The notes beneath the pieces are model-generated. The model had not been told where the DNA came from. It made no database searches and saw only the letters and a list, made by a program, of their open reading frames with translations. From the NCBI GenBank assembly GCA_002943765.1, contig PQWQ01000014.1, positions 186,001-250,000 of the forward strand: a stretch of DNA of 64,000 nt, read 5' to 3'. Made by a program: the position numbers and the translations under genes. Source of the DNA: Psoroptes ovis (taxonomy: Eukaryota; Arthropoda; Arachnida; Sarcoptiformes; Psoroptidae). Positions 50,053 to 61,292 of this stretch are shown here, one piece after another (position 1 is the first letter of the stretch; each line of letters starts with the position of its first letter).

Positions 50053-51727
50053 TCAATTTTGTCGGGTACTTTTAAGAAAATTCTCGAAATCTTGGCAAAT
50101 TTCGGCATTATTTTCATCACCACAATTACCAAAATCATACTGATTGTGATTATTCATTCCATCGACATAATGATTTCCATCGTTTCCGATCAGTATTCCT
50201 TGTGGATTATTATTGTTATTTAGATATGGGTTGACAATGTTTGAAGTATTAACTGATTGGGGTTGTTGCCAATCGTTTTCCACCAATGTGAGCATCTTTT
50301 TGACCATTTCCTTAATTGAATTTGACAAATCATTATATTTAAGAGTTTCTTTCAACCTGTTAAATATGATAGTGAAATCGTTTGCTCCTTTTGATGCAAA
50401 ATACGCTTGCATTTGTTGACCACATAGCTTTGAGAATCAAAGAAAGTCATTGTTAGAATTTTCATTGAACAATTAGTAAATGTGAATTACCTTCAAAACA
50501 TGACAAACACACTTAACATTCTCATCACGCTTGATATCGGATGACAATATGTTCATTAATAAACTTGGTAAATGCTCGGCTAGATCTGATGCATTGCATC
50601 GGGAGTATAGTTCAGCTGTGAATAATGCCAAACCTCGGAGATGAACGAAAGTATTGGCTGATGTAATGTCACTCACTTTTCTGGAACATTCACGTTGATT
50701 TCTTAAGATTTGAAACATTCAATTATTTACGTCATTAAAAAAATATATGAAAAACAAACCTTTTAAAAAGTAATTGCTTGAATGATTGACCAGAATTTGT
50801 TTCGCGCAGATGTTGCATGAAATGATCACATAAGCGCACACCATTATAACGAAAATTAACATCAATTATTGACTATATCAAGAGAGAATAATAACATCAG
50901 TGATACAAAGAGATCAAATAAATTACCTGATCAACAATTTGATTGACGATCAATTCCAATACACAATCATCTTCATCAAGATATGAGTTTAATATCAATG
51001 TCAATTCATTGATACCTTGACCATACATGCCTGGTTTATTAGATATATGATTAATGAAATCTTTTAAATATGACAATGACATGTAATCTTCAATATAATT
51101 TTCATTATCTTGTATAGCGGCATTCGAACCATTATTACCACCATTTCCATTGGCATAATTATGATTGTTATTGTTGTGATTGTTATTATTATTACTATTA
51201 TTGTGATGGTGGTGTTGGTGTTGGTGATGATGATGATGATTCGATACATGATTGATAGAACGATAAGTTGTTCCACCATTATTACCTCCACTCATCATGT
51301 TTGTTGCTATTGTTGCATTGGAATTGTTAACTGTACGATTAGAACGTGGAACAAATTCTTGGGCGCTAGGGTTAAGCTTAGAAAATTGAGTTTGAGGTGT
51401 AACAATTGAGTTATTCGGTGAAGAGTCTGTAACAAATAAAAAATATTTAATTCATAGAAATAGAAGATTTTTTATTGAACACCAACTTGATCGTGACGAA
51501 AGATTGTGCAAAGATATGTTGTCCACATAATTCGATGGAAGTGAACGACTGGATACATTTATATGCTGCTGATGTTGTTGTTGTTGCTGATGGTGAGGAT
51601 GATGATGATGGTGATGCTGTTGATCATTACGTTCATTCACATTCAATAAATTCAATCGATCGCCGAGCTCTGTGATGGAATGTGTCATTGATGAATTATT
51701 CGATGATAAATGATTATTATTTTCCAT
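50053..51727 (-). CDS. PAIP1: Poly(A)-binding protein-interacting protein 1
   Basis: Exons in transcript order: 51727-51487, 51426-50927, 50872-50760, 50701-50491, 50427-50053; 479 residues. A PAM2 motif, SKLNPSAQEFVPRS, at about residues 97-110 is the peptide that binds the MLLE domain of poly(A)-binding protein. After a His/Asn-rich linker comes a MIF4G domain (about 155-385: YLKDFINHI, ELIVNQIVDQ, FRYNGVRLCDH, LRGLALFTAELY, VKCVCHVLK). PAM2 followed by MIF4G identifies PAIP1, which bridges PABP and eIF4A/eIF3 to stimulate translation. The C-terminal end is acidic (CQDFENFLK), resembling the second PABP-binding site. The low-complexity Asn/His runs are a feature of this genome. The first intron donor is GTTGGT, weak but required by frame and the PAM2 exon. 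Confidence 0.93.
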
Positions 51728-53180
51728 TATTATTGATCGTATAACTGATTATCTACACGTAGATTAAAAAACAAATGTTATGATCATGAGATAAAAATTT
51801 TCATAGATTTGAAATATTACAAAAAGATGTTCAATCCAATAAAAATAATTTACCTATTATTATGAAATGAACTATTGTAATTAATTATCATTAAACAATT
51901 TTCAAATTGAAATTATTTGTCAACACATTTGGTTTAGAATTGTAACGATCTAATTGTTGAGAAAAATTGAATTAAAAATTAAATTTTCGAATATGTGAAG
52001 AACACAAAACGAAAAAAAAATGTATATACCTGTACTATAGTAACAATGATAATAATTTTCAAAGAATTTATTAAAAAAAAATAATAAATGAAAATTCTCG
52101 ATTCTTTTAACTTTCAAAGATCTTTCATTCGAGCTTTTCAACAACAACAGATAACAGCATAGAGATAAATGTTTGATGATTAGACAAAAAAAAATAATTA
52201 AAAGTTGTGAAAAAATATCGAAAAAAAAATCTTTGAAATTAATGATTAAAATATCTTTTGATCCATAAATAACAAACAACAAAAAAAATCAAGAATGATT
52301 TCAATTGAAATTACAGAAACAAAAAATGGACAGACAGAATCGAGTCATCAATGGAGATAATAACAATGAAACGAATTCGAACAACAAAAAAAAAAATATG
52401 AAAAATACACTTGAAATATGTGAAAAAAAGGGTAGAAGCAAAACGTAAAGTTGCGAACAGAGAACCGAAACTGAAGAAGAAGAAGAAAAAAAAATTTCTG
52501 CGTATTTACACGAAAAAAATACTAATGAATATATAAATGAATACAGACGGACAGAAGACAATTTCAGCCATTTTTCACAAAAAAAAAAAAAAATGAAAAA
52601 TTCGAATGAAATTGCCTACAGCGCCACAAATTTTCGCAACATTCGCTAATGCTACTACTACTACTGCTTTTCATTTAAAAGTCAAGCATAAAATTACTGC
52701 TACCAATTGGTTTTTGTATTTTTTTTTCATTTCAATTCTGTTTTTAATTAATCGGATTTCGCCGAAGATTTTCAGATTTTAGCCAATTAATTTTATTTTT
52801 TTTGCCATTTAATTTAGATTATGACAACAAAAGGATTCATGGAACTTGAAGAACAATGAATTTAATCTATAAAAAAAATTGAATCAAATGATAAATATTA
52901 GAAAAGAATAATAGAAAATTTAATCAATTTTTTAAAAACACTGTTGATGATGATAAATTTATTAATGATTATTATTATTTCTTAACAAAAGATCAAGAAT
53001 ATTTATGAGAAAAAATATAAGATGATAATCCAGATTATTCAATTTGTTTATGAAGTTGTTCTATTATTTATTTCAATGAATGATGAATGATGCTTCTTGA
53101 TGTTTTATGAGAAAAAAAAACCACCTTGGTAATCAAACAAATGAATAAAGAAATTATGAAACATAATGATAAAATATAAA
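51728..53180. other. Spacer with PAIP1 5' region and SARA 3' end
   Basis: A/T-rich, with GAA and poly-A tracts. A G+C-richer spot near 52618-52670 contains CAGCGCCAC and may be the PAIP1 transcription start about 900 bp upstream of its start codon, implying a 5' UTR intron. No coding feature was recognised. Confidence 0.4.
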
Positions 53181-56100
53181 TCACTTTAATAAAACAAAAA
53201 ATAATAATTCAATTATTAATGGATCTTCGATTCCTGTTGTTGATATATTTCCCATTATTACCGGTATTAATGCATTATCTAATGATTGTGTTATTTGTGG
53301 TGGTAATGGTTTTCCACCGCTTCCAGTTTCATATCCGACCTTTGAAATATAACAATATCAAAATAGAATATTAAAATAAATTTGTTTCTATGAAAATACC
53401 TTATCAATATCAAGACTGATTCGTAAACTAATTTTAGTGAGACCACTTTCATATAATTGATCAAGATAATCGATTAATGCCACACAAAAAGCTTGAGCTA
53501 CTGATTCAGCTAATTTATTTGCATTAATCATTTCAGATCTTTACAGTGTTAAGAAGAAAAAAAGGGTTGATAAATTTTAGAAATTGATAACAAATCAACT
53601 AAAAATGAAAAATTACCTTCTACCATTATCATTGATTTTCAACAGAAAAACTTCAATCCATCGAATTAGATAGCGTTCGTTTGCATAATCCGGATTTGAA
53701 AAAATTTTGGCACTTTGTACGCCTTCTAGATTCATACCATCGATTTGACTTCGAACACTATTGAAAGATAGCGATTAGATAAAATGGTGAGATCATCAAA
53801 AATCTTACCCTAGATTTGTACTTAAATCATCATTAACCCATTTAAGATGTATCCATTCATCTGGTTCTGTATTCGTATCATTTATTTTACAACAATCAAT
53901 ACGAAAATCTTTCATATCTTTCAATGCTGAACGGAATTCTTCCATCAACGATGGTGGTATTTGTACTAACAAACCATCTTCAACTATATTCATTTTGGCT
54001 TTTAATCCTGTTGTCGATTTTAGGACGCCAGAAAAAACGATAAAACTAGCACCAGTTAATTTTCCCTGAGAACCTGGCCTCATCGATAATTCAGTGCGAT
54101 ATTGGCTATGAATATCATCATCACGTTCATTTTGTACACAAACAAAATGTGAATCAGCACGTGTACAAAAATTTCCACCAAATGCCAATACATGTTCATT
54201 ACTTGTTGACAATACTTTACATACTTTTTCATAACTTAATTTCGGTACATACATCGTAACACGTTTACGTTCTTCTACACATATGAATAAATCTTTTACA
54301 ACTGATAATGTATAATGATAGTTGCGAAAATCCTATGTAAAATTCGGTTTGAAATAGAAAAAATTTAAATCAAATTTTCAAGTCTTCAACCAATCGAAAC
54401 TTACAGCTAAAACATTCATAATTGTGTGACCAATTTCAAAATAACTGGATTTTCTATTAGCATAACTAATTACAGGTGATGGATACACTGTAATGAGAAA
54501 AGAAAATTAATAATTTTTTCCTGTTGAATATTCTGAATTTTAGCGAAAATTTCATTAATACTTTTATATTCATAACCAAGCCGTAAAACTAAACGTAATG
54601 GAAATATTTTTGCCCATGGTATTTCCCATCTATGTATCAATATGGCTATTAAAAATGGTGGCGAAGGTAAATGAATATTCCTCAAACATTGTATCGTTGG
54701 CCTAGTGAATATGAAACCACTGTTTTCTTTGTTGTTAAATAAACCATCAGCAAAAAATATATGCATTAAATCTGTGTAAAGATTTGCTAAAAAAAATTAT
54801 TTGTTGATAAGAAGATAAAAAATGATTAATCATACTTTGGAATCATCAATTAATCATTTCAAGAAATACCTGTCGATGCACTATCATATAATGTTGTATA
54901 CATTCGTAAAACATCTCTTGGAAATTCATAATCACTTTTATCAATTTTATTATCACTTTTATTATGCTTAGCGTTTGATGCATTATCGATTTGTCCATCA
55001 TTTAGTGAATTATTTCTTAATGATTGACAATCAACAAGACAAACGACTTCATCCTGACCAACCGATGCTAACCCTTTACTTGAAAACGACCAACATTCTT
55101 GATTATTACAACAGGTTTCTGTATAGATTGGAAAAATAATGAATAAATTATTATATCGTTATTATCAACCTTATGACTTACTAGATACTATTTTAGCATT
55201 TATATGAAGGTTTTTAGTTAGACCAAATGTAATCCAAGGCGCTTGTGGATCACGTAATATTTCAATTAATTGACCATAATTTGGTTTGGAAGGCAATGAT
55301 GAATTAGCCGATTTGAGCTCATTATAATTGATGATGGACGGTAGACTTTGACCAGTCGATGGATCAGTAACAACTACACGACTGAATTTAATACGTTTGG
55401 AAAAATTTTCGAACGGAACAAGAATTTTTTCAGCTAATGGTGATTTGAGCTGTAATTGTGTTCGTGTCATCACAGATTTTTGTAAAGTATCAATAGTACT
55501 CGTACTACTTGATGCAACAGGCTGCTCAACTAGATCACCGCCAGGACGAACACCATCTGAAAACATTACTTGTTTCACTGTTGCTGTTGTTGTTGATTCA
55601 TTGTTCGAAGATTCGGGCGAATTATTTGATCGTCGATTATTAACATTCGAACCGGGGCGTTTTAATACACCAACTGGAACCATCACTGTTGGCGGTGGTA
55701 AATTAACTGCCTCAGAAACTTGTTCTAACGGAGAAATTGTTGAACGATATTCAGATGGATTATTAGGATCTGGATGTTCAGGTATACTATTACTAGCATT
55801 ATTAACAGTGGGATTATTAGAATTAGGTATTTCTAATTGACGACCACTAATTCGCTCAATTTGTTCAATTTTCATCAAAATCGCATAACATAATTGACAA
55901 ACACGTGTTTCTTTATTATCAAGATAAGGCAATCGAGCTTTGAAATTACAACATTGCGAGCACAAAACTTTACCACATGATCGACAGTGATGTCTACGTT
56001 TGATCAAGGTGAATTTCGCGTCACAATGCAAACAATTTTGAGCATCTTCATCCGGAATCCAAAACGGTTTAACTTTTCCAAGCATTTGTTCTTCTTCTGT

Positions 56101-57522
56101 CAAACCATTGGGCATTTCTTGTCTTTCAAAATAATTTATATTTTGCACTAAACCGCCACGTGTTCTATCATTATTATCAACTTCTACTGTTGATTCAGTG
56201 ACTGGCTGTTGTTGTGATTCCTGACTTGGTTGTTCTGGTTGTGACTGCTGCTGTTGTGGTTGTCTGTCTGAATTAGCAAGAATTTCTTCCAATTCTTGCA
56301 ATTGCTTTGCTTGCTCATTTTCATCATTTTCATTTAGACCAAGTTTTTTAGACCAATATTCATCATTATCATGATCATGATCCTCATTTTCATTGCAATT
56401 AGATGGCCCTGTTTGATCAACTGTTTCAACATGATTTATCACTGGATCACTGTCATTTTTATCGGCAATCAGAGATTCAGTTTGTTTAATTATTTCTTCT
56501 TTTTCTAATTGTTTGATATCCATGGATGTATTAGCCTGATGAATGTGATCAACAGTATTTTGAGCTAAATTTTCTAGATCATCATTTAAGTCATTGAGAT
56601 GTTTGTCGAGATCTTCTTCGCTCATAGCACCAATCGTCTTTTCATCTAAATCATTTTGATTTTTATTTTCAATCATCATATCGGATGAGTCGACAACTTT
56701 TTCTGTTTCATTCATTTCTTTTATTTCAATAGTTTCTACTGATGAATCTTTGGATTCAGCCACCAAATTTTCTTCATTTTTATCACAGTTTTGTTTATTA
56801 TCAATGATAGCTGTTTCTTGTAATTTATCAAGGGTATCATTTTGGGATGACTGATTCGACGAGATATTTTTATCCATTTGATCATTTATGATATTTTCGT
56901 CCACAGCTTCGGAATCAACAATTTTCGGTTCAACATTATCATTTATATCGACATTATGATCATTATCATTAGCACTGCGTACAATCACAGATAGTTCTTC
57001 ATTTAGAGATGATTCTGTATTATGATTATGTGACTCATTCCCCGGTATATTTTGATTTTTAATATTTATATCATCAACATTTTTTAATATTACAATGTTA
57101 TTATTATTTTCATTACTTTGTTCAACTGAGGTATTCAATTCTGATGATTCTTCAGAATTTCCAGTCGTTTTCGATGCATTATTCGTTGTTGATGTCGATA
57201 ATAATGATGACGATGAAGCTATAGCTATTGGTGTTAACAATTTGGGAGGCTTTGATTGTATCGAAAAATCAGCATCATTCAAGTCGATTGGATCACTCAT
57301 TGAATGAAATGATGATGGAAATTGATTGATGATGGTCGATGTGGCTGCATTCGTTGTATTCAAATGAAAGTTATTATTTTTATTTGTTTCATCTGGAAAA
57401 ATGATCATAAAATTACGTAATTAATTATTCAAAAAAGTCAAAAGAATAGAACAAATACCATAATTATCATTGAGTTCGAGTTCATCAAGAACTTTGTCTA
57501 AATCGATAACATATTTATCCAT
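53181..57522 (-). CDS. ZFYVE9: SARA/ZFYVE9-type Smad anchor for receptor activation
   Basis: Exons in transcript order: 57522-57459, 57392-55182, 55118-54870, 54786-54562, 54487-54405, 54332-53809, 53757-53617, 53538-53400, 53339-53181; 1264 residues with consistent phases. The N-terminal LDKVLDE block matches SARA/endofin. A FYVE zinc finger at about residues 464-530 has the WIPDED, RRHHCRSCGKVLC and RVCQLCY signatures for endosomal PI3P binding. Directly after it (about 566-605) is a Smad-binding-domain segment, PPPTVMVPVGVLKRPG, which in SARA binds the Smad2/3 MH2 domain. The C-terminal domain (NEHVLAFGG, ADSHFVCVQN, KLTGASFIVFSGVLK, LIPVIMG) is the conserved SARA/endofin module. SARA presents R-Smads to TGF-beta-type receptors at early endosomes. 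The stretch between is acidic and low in complexity. Confidence 0.95.
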
Positions 57523-57986
57523 TTTTTGCTTTGATTTGATTTCTATAAAATCATAGAACAATGCAAAAATTTGAACAATGATAAAATTTTCGAAAGAATA
57601 ATGATAATCTTTTGTTCTCAATTATAATGAAACAACATTTTATTTATAATGAAATGATTTATGCGAATAAAACAACCAATTTTTTAATTATAATAATTAG
57701 AATTGATGAAAACAAAAAACAAATCAGCAAAGTAACAACAAATGGAAAATCAAAATATAAAATTTTTTGACGTGCTGTCTTCACATTTGTACACTTGATC
57801 AGGTGATCAATTCACAATTTGCTACTACAACTTTTTTCATAGCCTTTTCATATGATGAAAGTATTTTCAATGTTTGAAAAATAATTAAAATATGTCAAAT
57901 GTGTTTACTTTTTATTTACATTTGTTGCCATCATCATCATCATTGATCAGTTTGGCTCAAAATCATCAAATTTGCCACCATAAAAA
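57523..57986. promoter_or_regulatory. Divergent promoter region between SARA and DCTN4
   Basis: 464 bp separate two start codons on opposite strands. Near the middle, TTGATCA-GG-TGATCAA (57795-57810) is a perfect 7-bp inverted repeat with a GG spacer, in a G+C-richer patch. It may be a shared regulatory element; this is inference from position. Confidence 0.45.
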
Positions 57987-59699
57987 ATGTCATTCATTTC
58001 ACCCTATTTGGATTCAAAGAATATTTTGTACCAATGTCAATGTAATGAATGGAAAACGATACATTATCTATATTTTTGTCGCTATTGTAATGAGACAAGA
58101 TGTGCTAATTGTGTTTCACATGAAGTTGATTCACAATTTTGTCCACAATGTTTAGAATACATACCGATGTTGGATGCTAAATTGAAGAAAAATAAGTATG
58201 AATCAAGTATTTCAATAATTTTGTGATATTTCATTCTGATTTCAAATGAAACTGTATCTCGAATAGGTGTGCTCAATGTTATCAATGTCCATGTTGCCAG
58301 AATACTTTATCGAATCGTATACAATTATTACAAGTGCACAACACAGAACCGGCAGCCGATTCACAGCAGCAACAACAACAACCAACCGTTAAGAAGATTT
58401 CATATTATTTCTGCTATTTTTGTCGTTGGTCTTCACGCGATATCGGCATACCTGATCAAAGTGTTGGCAAGTGTTTCATTTCTGTTTGTTAATCTTATAT
58501 TTTATTATGTATGATTATTAGGTGTTGGAGGTTTCGTTGAGCCTGGTGTTCCTGAAGCACAGCGATTAGAATCATTATTCGAATATTATCGTGTCTTATC
58601 TGCTAAAGAAAAAAATGAAAAAGAAAAAAAACGTATGGTGCCCAGAACAGCTTTTTCCTTGCTAGATAAATATGGCATTACATCAACATTATCGCCAAAA
58701 GTAACAGCTACGTTACGTGCAAGAATGGCACGTAATAGTTCTGGTGTTTCTACTTCTGATTTGACAAAATCATTTCCGCAACTTGAAGATTTCAAACCAG
58801 CAATCGGTTTGACAGAAGATCAATTGCCTAAACTGGATATCGAACAATACTATGGCCAAATGAATGGAGATGATGAGCCATTTGCAATTGATGTTGGTCA
58901 TTTAAACACTTTGCAACAAACGTTGAATCAAATTGAACGACAACCAATTCAGTGTTCAGATCTTTATCCAACCAGTCAACAATTAGTTGTGAAACGATCA
59001 TTGAGATGCAAAAAATGTGATCATAATCTTTCGAAACCTGAATACAATCCTTCATTAATCAAATTTAAAATTCAGCTTTCAGCATAGTAAGATTTTTTAT
59101 GAAATATTAATTATATCAACTAATTTTTTTTTAAAATCTGTAAATGTAGCTATATTGTTCCTGAATTACGCCAATCAAAGTTAACATCATTGAAATTAAA
59201 TGAAACATCAAGAATCGAATTCACGTTGACTAATCCAACACAATACTTAATAAATGTTACATTATTGCCTGTTGATTTAGAAGATAATCCAGCAGCTGAT
59301 GTGATATTACCTAACACTGTATTACAACTAACACCAAAAGACGATACCGGTGATTTAGTCGATGTGGATTCATCGAATTCCAAATTCAATGATGATCCAA
59401 AGTAAGTATAAACCTAACAATCTTTGGACTGTCTTTAATTTTTATCTATTTTCTTCAGTGTGATTTCATTTCGCCAAGGAAACAAAATCGGCATCTACTT
59501 ATTCGTTACTCCTAAACAAGGTGATGGAACTGATTGTAACATACAATTTCGTATGAAACATGATTATGTCCACTCGATTTTACCTTCAACAATTAAGTCC
59601 ACATCCAATCAAAATGTCGAGGAAACTTTCAAAACAACGAAAGAAACAAAATGGATTACACACACGATCAAATGCAATTTGGGGAAAATATCAAATTAA
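57987..59699 (+). CDS. DCTN4: Dynactin subunit 4 (p62)
   Basis: Exons 57987-58195, 58267-58460, 58522-59086, 59150-59401, 59459-59699 give 486 residues, near the usual 460-470. The N-terminus carries the Cys-rich zinc-binding blocks of p62 (LYFCRYCNETRC, CVSHEVDSQFCPQC, CAQCYQCPCC, YYFCYFCRWSSRDIG). The conserved LVVKRSLRCKKCDHNLSKPEYNP region (read in pieces) and the terminal beta-rich domain (ISFRQGNKIGIYLFVTP) follow. p62 sits at the pointed end of the dynactin filament and links dynein/dynactin to membranes and cortex. The start was chosen at the ATG opening the conserved frame; an out-of-frame ATG at 57892 begins an unrelated frame and would be upstream in the mRNA. A polyglutamine run sits in exon 2. 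Confidence 0.95.
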
Positions 59700-59706
59700 T
59701 GAGTTT

Positions 59707-59740
59707 TTTATTTATAAGAATTTTTTTATGATTCAATAAA
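59707..59740. terminator. Interlocked poly(A) signals of DCTN4 and LSM7
   Basis: The + strand AATAAA for DCTN4 (59735-59740) is 11 bases from the LSM7 stop codon. The - strand AATAAA for LSM7 (complement of 59707-59712) is eight bases from the DCTN4 stop. Cleavage 10-30 bases beyond each signal would place each mRNA 3' end inside the other gene's coding exon. Confidence 0.55.
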
Positions 59741-59750
59741 ATAAAATTTT

Positions 59751-60272
59751 TTAATCATGTTGAATGAATGGATTTGCAATTGGTTCCATGCCATCAACTG
59801 GACAAATTGAAACGATGGTATTACCGCGGCACACAACTAAACCTAATTGACGAGAATCTTCTGTGACTTTGTACGGATCATCTGGATCTATAATTTTCAC
59901 AATAAATATAATTTTTTAAGTCTTTGATTAAATATTCGATTTAGCACATTAAATACCTCGAAGATATTCGGTTGTACCATCCAACACAAGATTCAAAAGT
60001 GTATCATAACCTTTCAATGTACCAGTCGCTAATTAAATAATGGAATCGTAGATAGAATTATCATCATTTTAATAATTACAAATAAGAACAAACCTTCGCG
60101 TCCACCTTGAAATTTGATGCGAACAGATTTTTCCAAATACTTTGATAGATCGACAATTGATTCCTTCTTCTTTTTTTCACCAGATTTCTCAATACTAGCC
60201 TTGATTAAGAGCAAAAATTAAAAGATGTTAATTTCCATAGGAAATCAGATCAAATTCAAATTAATTTACCAT
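59751..60272 (-). CDS. LSM7: U6 snRNA-associated Sm-like protein LSm7
   Basis: Exons in transcript order: 60272-60270, 60199-60094, 60028-59957, 59887-59751; 105 residues against 103 in vertebrates. The first coding exon contributes only the ATG, followed at once by a GTAAAT donor. The Sm1 motif (KKKKESIVDLSKYLEK, VRIKFQGGREATGTLKGYD) and Sm2 motif (LGLVVCRGNTIVSI) are intact, and the C-terminal NPFIQ is conserved. LSm7 is part of the LSm1-7 decapping and LSm2-8 U6 snRNA rings. The gene is convergent with DCTN4, only 51 bp between stop codons. AAAGATGGCGCTG at 60424-60436 lies about 150 bp upstream and is a likely promoter element. Confidence 0.95.
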
Positions 60273-60622
60273 TTTTAATTTGAAAAATTAATTGTCAAAA
60301 AATCAAATGAGAAATTGCATGGTGAAAAAAAATTTTCTATAAAAACACAAATTGGCACAACTTGTGTATATAGCTTATTTCAGAAAAAATCAGCACAAGA
60401 TTTAAATATCCCATGGAAATTTTAAAGATGGCGCTGTAATCATTTTGGGAAATTTGTTTACTTTTTTTTGGTTACTTTGGATTCAGTGTATCATTTGGTT
60501 ACATAACGATTGCACATTTTAGATGAAATAGTTCCAGAAACCCAGAGAAAAAATTATATAAAGCAATGGATAACATAAATCAAAGAAAAAAACAAAACAT
60601 TTCATTTTATTTCAATTGTTTT
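60273..60622. other. LSM7 promoter and sulfiredoxin 3' end
   Basis: Short same-strand spacer. It contains AAAGATGGCGCTG (60424-60436), a good YY1/Pho-type match, upstream of LSM7. The right half is A/T-rich and probably the sulfiredoxin 3' UTR. Confidence 0.5.
60424..60436. promoter_or_regulatory. AAAGATGGCGCTG YY1/Pho-like element upstream of LSM7
   Basis: One of the best matches in the window to the AAGATGGCG consensus, 152 bp upstream of the LSM7 start codon. Confidence 0.45.
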
Positions 60623-61044
60623 TCATTTCAAATCAGGCGTCGAAGATCCCATATAAATACGAAGATCATCAATTGTTGATTGAATTAATTTTGAACGTAT
60701 CGTATTCAAATTAAGACGTTTAGCAGCCGCAAAACGATGACATCCACCAAATGAAAAATAATGATCACCACCATTACGTCCTTTAATCCATAAAACATCG
60801 ATTGGCGGTATTTGTTCAGGATTTTTCTTCATCCCATTAAAATAATTGAAGAAAAAAATTATTTAATTGATTCAATCACCATACGATTTTTTCAAACCTT
60901 GAATGTTTCCATTAAGCTTTGCACTTTATCTTCATCTAATACTGGTGGTATTGGCCGATGTATAATGGACATCGGTACATCATAAATTTCATCGATATGT
61001 CCTGTATGTATACTACGATCATCGTTAGAAGATTTTGATGACAT
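60623..61044 (-). CDS. SRXN1: Sulfiredoxin
   Basis: Exons 61044-60898 and 60826-60623 give 116 residues. The family core is intact: PIPPVLDEDKVQSL, PPIDVLWIKG, then YFSFGGCHRFAA with the catalytic Cys of the F-G-G-C-H-R signature, and IQSTIDDLRIYMGSSTPDL at the end. Sulfiredoxin reduces sulfinic-acid forms of 2-Cys peroxiredoxins using ATP and thiols, in cytosol or mitochondria. The N-terminus (MSSKSSNDDRSIHTGH) does not look like a strong mitochondrial presequence. The exon-2 acceptor is ATGAAG; joining there keeps the frame and the family spacing exactly. The gene is divergent with the secreted-protein exon that starts at 61293. Confidence 0.95.
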
Positions 61045-61292
61045 TTTTTCAATTATTGATTTCCTCAACTACTTTGAATGAATGAAAAAATTCAAAATTC
61101 CATCAAATTTAAATCAAACAAATGTAAATTAGTGTTCGTTAGGCTTCCTTGACAACAAACAGTGATATTTTGGATCAAAAACATCAAATAGTTGTAATCA
61201 TGGCTTCTACATTCATAATTAAAATTAAAATCATTGTAATCGAACACAATCATTATTGCAATCATCATGTTGACAACCACTACTATTCTACA

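Noticed and set aside
55397..55840. 147-codon frame on + opposite SARA
   Set aside because: Antisense shadow of the long SARA exon; no independent signals.
57892..58155. 87-codon frame starting 95 bp before DCTN4
   Set aside because: Out of frame with the conserved DCTN4 Cys motifs and runs through its first intron.
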